Below are positions 4,789 through 5,909 of a stretch of 5,909 nucleotides of DNA, piece after piece. Under the pieces are notes generated by a model. That model had not been told where the DNA came from, made no database searches, and saw only the letters and a program-made list of their open reading frames with translations. The translations under genes were made by a program, and so were the position numbers. The first letter of the stretch is position 1. Each line of letters opens with the position of its first letter. The stretch comes from Synergistaceae bacterium (GTDB taxonomy: Bacteria; Synergistota; Synergistia; Synergistales; Synergistaceae), in the NCBI GenBank assembly GCA_031274115.1, contig JAISQP010000196.1:1-5909 (forward strand), written 5' to 3'.

Positions 4789-5577
4789 ATGGTTTCATTG
4801 TTCAAGCGCGGTAAAAAAACCGATCAAGGCGCGGAAAAAACTCGGGACGGGACTCAGTCGGCCGAATCCGCGGGCGTGAAACAGCCTGAATTTATCTCGA
4901 TGCCGGCGGCGGAGAAGACCGCACAGGATGCGTTTGTAAACAACCCTTGGCTGAAGTCGAAAAAAAGACACGCGGATATCTACGAGGGGCTTGCGTCCGC
5001 CGTTTCACAGTGGCGTCTGGCTACGCTTACGATGATGATCCTGCTGACCTTCAGCGTGGCAGGCAATATAATCCTCGCGATGAGCGTTAAAATACAGCCT
5101 TATGTCATCCAGGTGGACAAACAGGGCTACGCTGTGCCGGTTAAGATGGTGGACGCGTCGAACGTCGACCAGAGGGTTATTTTCTCTCAGATAGGTTTGT
5201 TTATCTTCAACAGCAGGACGAGGCTTCTGGACAGAGAGGCGCAGCTGATCTTCTCGGAGCACGCATATCGCTCTATCGCGGAGGGGAGCTCCGCTGCCAG
5301 GCGTCTGAACGACTATTTCAGCAAAAATCCGCCGACGCGCGCTCCGTTTCCCGTCATGGTCCAGATAGAGTCTATCATTCCATTCACCACGCATACATAC
5401 CAGGCCAGGTGGACGGAGGTGACGGAGACAGAGAATCAGAGCGTCAAGGAAAATTCGTATGTCGGCCTCTTTACCGTTTCGATCTCTCCTCCGGCTGACT
5501 TCACTAACCTTATGAGCAATCCGCTCGGCGTTTATATAACCGATTACGACATAGAACAAAATTTGATAATTGAATGA
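4789..5577 (+). CDS. trbF: TrbF/VirB8-family inner-membrane T4SS protein (262 aa)
   Basis: Bitopic inner-membrane protein that links the cytoplasmic and membrane parts of the secretion channel to the periplasmic core. It has a charged cytoplasmic N-terminus (1-50), then the TrbF-type lead-in NNPWLKSKKRHADIYEGL (51-68) and SQWRLATL, one membrane segment at ~79-100, and KIQPYVIQVDKQGYAVPV (101-118), the family's conserved post-membrane motif. The periplasmic NTF2-like VirB8 domain follows: FSQIGLFIFNSRTRLLDRE (~132-150), QARWTEVTETENQ (205-217), SYVGLFTVSI (~223-232) and NPLGVYITDYDIEQNL near the end (244-259). Length is normal for TrbF. The start has the strongest ribosome site in the window (GGAGG 4775-4779, 9-nt spacing) and follows a 47-nt gap after trbL, so this gene may be translated independently of the coupled genes before it. 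No truncation or missing motif is seen. Confidence 0.92.
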   Translation: MVSLFKRGKKTDQGAEKTRDGTQSAESAGVKQPEFISMPAAEKTAQDAFVNNPWLKSKKRHADIYEGLASAVSQWRLATLTMMILLTFSVAGNIILAMSVKIQPYVIQVDKQGYAVPVKMVDASNVDQRVIFSQIGLFIFNSRTRLLDREAQLIFSEHAYRSIAEGSSAARRLNDYFSKNPPTRAPFPVMVQIESIIPFTTHTYQARWTEVTETENQSVKENSYVGLFTVSISPPADFTNLMSNPLGVYITDYDIEQNLIIE

Positions 5578-5595
5578 CGGATAGGAGCTGATTAA

Positions 5596-5909
5596 ATGTC
5601 TCGGAATATCAAGATATCCTTGGTTGCCTTCGTTCTGGCCTCTTTGGCGCTGGTGTTCATCTTTCGCGAGGAGACGCCCAGAGTTGAAATCGCCTCCGCG
5701 GCTGACGCTCCTCAAAGCGAGTCCACAACAGGAGCGGATGATGCTGATAATGACTTAGTAGTCCTTGAAAGCAGAAATAAGAGCGTTTCAGCGGATGACG
5801 CGACGCCGCCCGCGGGAGGAAACGGCGACATAGTGTGGGGAGAAGACCCTCTCGCCAATCTGTCGGTACAATTGCCTCCGCGAAACGTGCGCACCGACGA
5901 GAACGGCAA
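5596..5909 (+). CDS. N-terminally anchored or exported protein, 3'-truncated by window; candidate TrbG/VirB9
   Basis: Open from ATG 5596 to the window end (104 codons plus 2 nt). MSRNIKISLVAFVLASLALV gives a basic start and a hydrophobic helix (residues ~6-23), followed by FREETPRVEIASAADA and a low-complexity acidic/Ser/Thr/Ala stretch (~35-78) typical of an extended periplasmic linker. A possible signal peptidase site follows ASA (residues ~33-35); a retained membrane anchor is equally possible. Then comes GDIVWGEDPLANLSVQLPPRN (~77-97, split here between linker and domain), which I do not recognise. In Ti-type trb operons trbG follows trbF, so TrbG/VirB9 is the positional candidate; a TrbI/VirB10-type anchor plus linker or an unrelated accessory protein is not excluded. 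The start is supported by AGGAG (5583-5587) at 8-nt spacing, and the gene begins 18 nt after trbF. Confidence 0.75.
   Translation, partial: MSRNIKISLVAFVLASLALVFIFREETPRVEIASAADAPQSESTTGADDADNDLVVLESRNKSVSADDATPPAGGNGDIVWGEDPLANLSVQLPPRNVRTDENG

Noticed and set aside
5712..5909. Antisense ORF at the right end
   Set aside because: It is opposite a sense gene with a good start and ribosome site, and it shows no recognisable motif.

Overview
The window is an internal piece of a P-type (Trb-like) type IV secretion / conjugation operon. All genes are on the + strand and densely packed. Neither end is a natural boundary: the first gene is cut at its 5' end and the last at its 3' end. The DNA is GC-rich, yet uses AGG/AGA for arginine and ATA for isoleucine freely. 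The encoded envelope proteins imply a diderm (Gram-negative-type) host. A Synergistota-like anaerobe would fit this codon style, but that is only a guess. No integrase, transposase, relaxase or ATPase lies inside the window, so plasmid versus integrated element cannot be decided.

Positions 1-2516 hold four consecutive genes of one family of exported, helix-rich proteins (one C-terminal fragment and three complete copies of 277, 275 and 250 aa). Their position before trbL and their C-terminal pattern (Gln/Ala/Asn-rich segment, then NQ...LR and a coiled-coil-like tail) point to TrbJ/VirB5. Successive genes overlap, or nearly so. At each of the four copy ends the same 34-nt out-of-frame window recurs, starting in the conserved Lys/Ser/Thr-Trp codons of one gene. 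At two junctions it carries a Shine-Dalgarno and is the start of the next gene; at the other two it has decayed.

Positions 2483-4741 encode a TrbL/VirB6-like polytopic membrane protein. It carries an unusual ~450-residue soluble tail containing 13 tandem 18-residue (54-bp) Pro/Arg/Glu-rich repeats with an alternating A/B pattern that passes into collagen-like Gly-X-Y units. Positions 4789-5577 encode a clear TrbF/VirB8 protein. From 5596 an N-terminally membrane-anchored or exported protein begins; by gene order it is a candidate TrbG/VirB9.

The order J-L-F-(G) matches the Ti-plasmid-type trb operon (trbE-J-K-L-F-G-H-I) rather than RP4, but with trbK missing between J and L and trbJ multiplied. 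In this model TrbF bridges the inner membrane and periplasm, TrbL forms the inner-membrane channel platform, and the TrbJ-like proteins are periplasmic or pilus-associated. The multiplied TrbJ-like genes and the repeat tail are the unusual parts and suggest diversification of the exposed or accessory portions of the machine.
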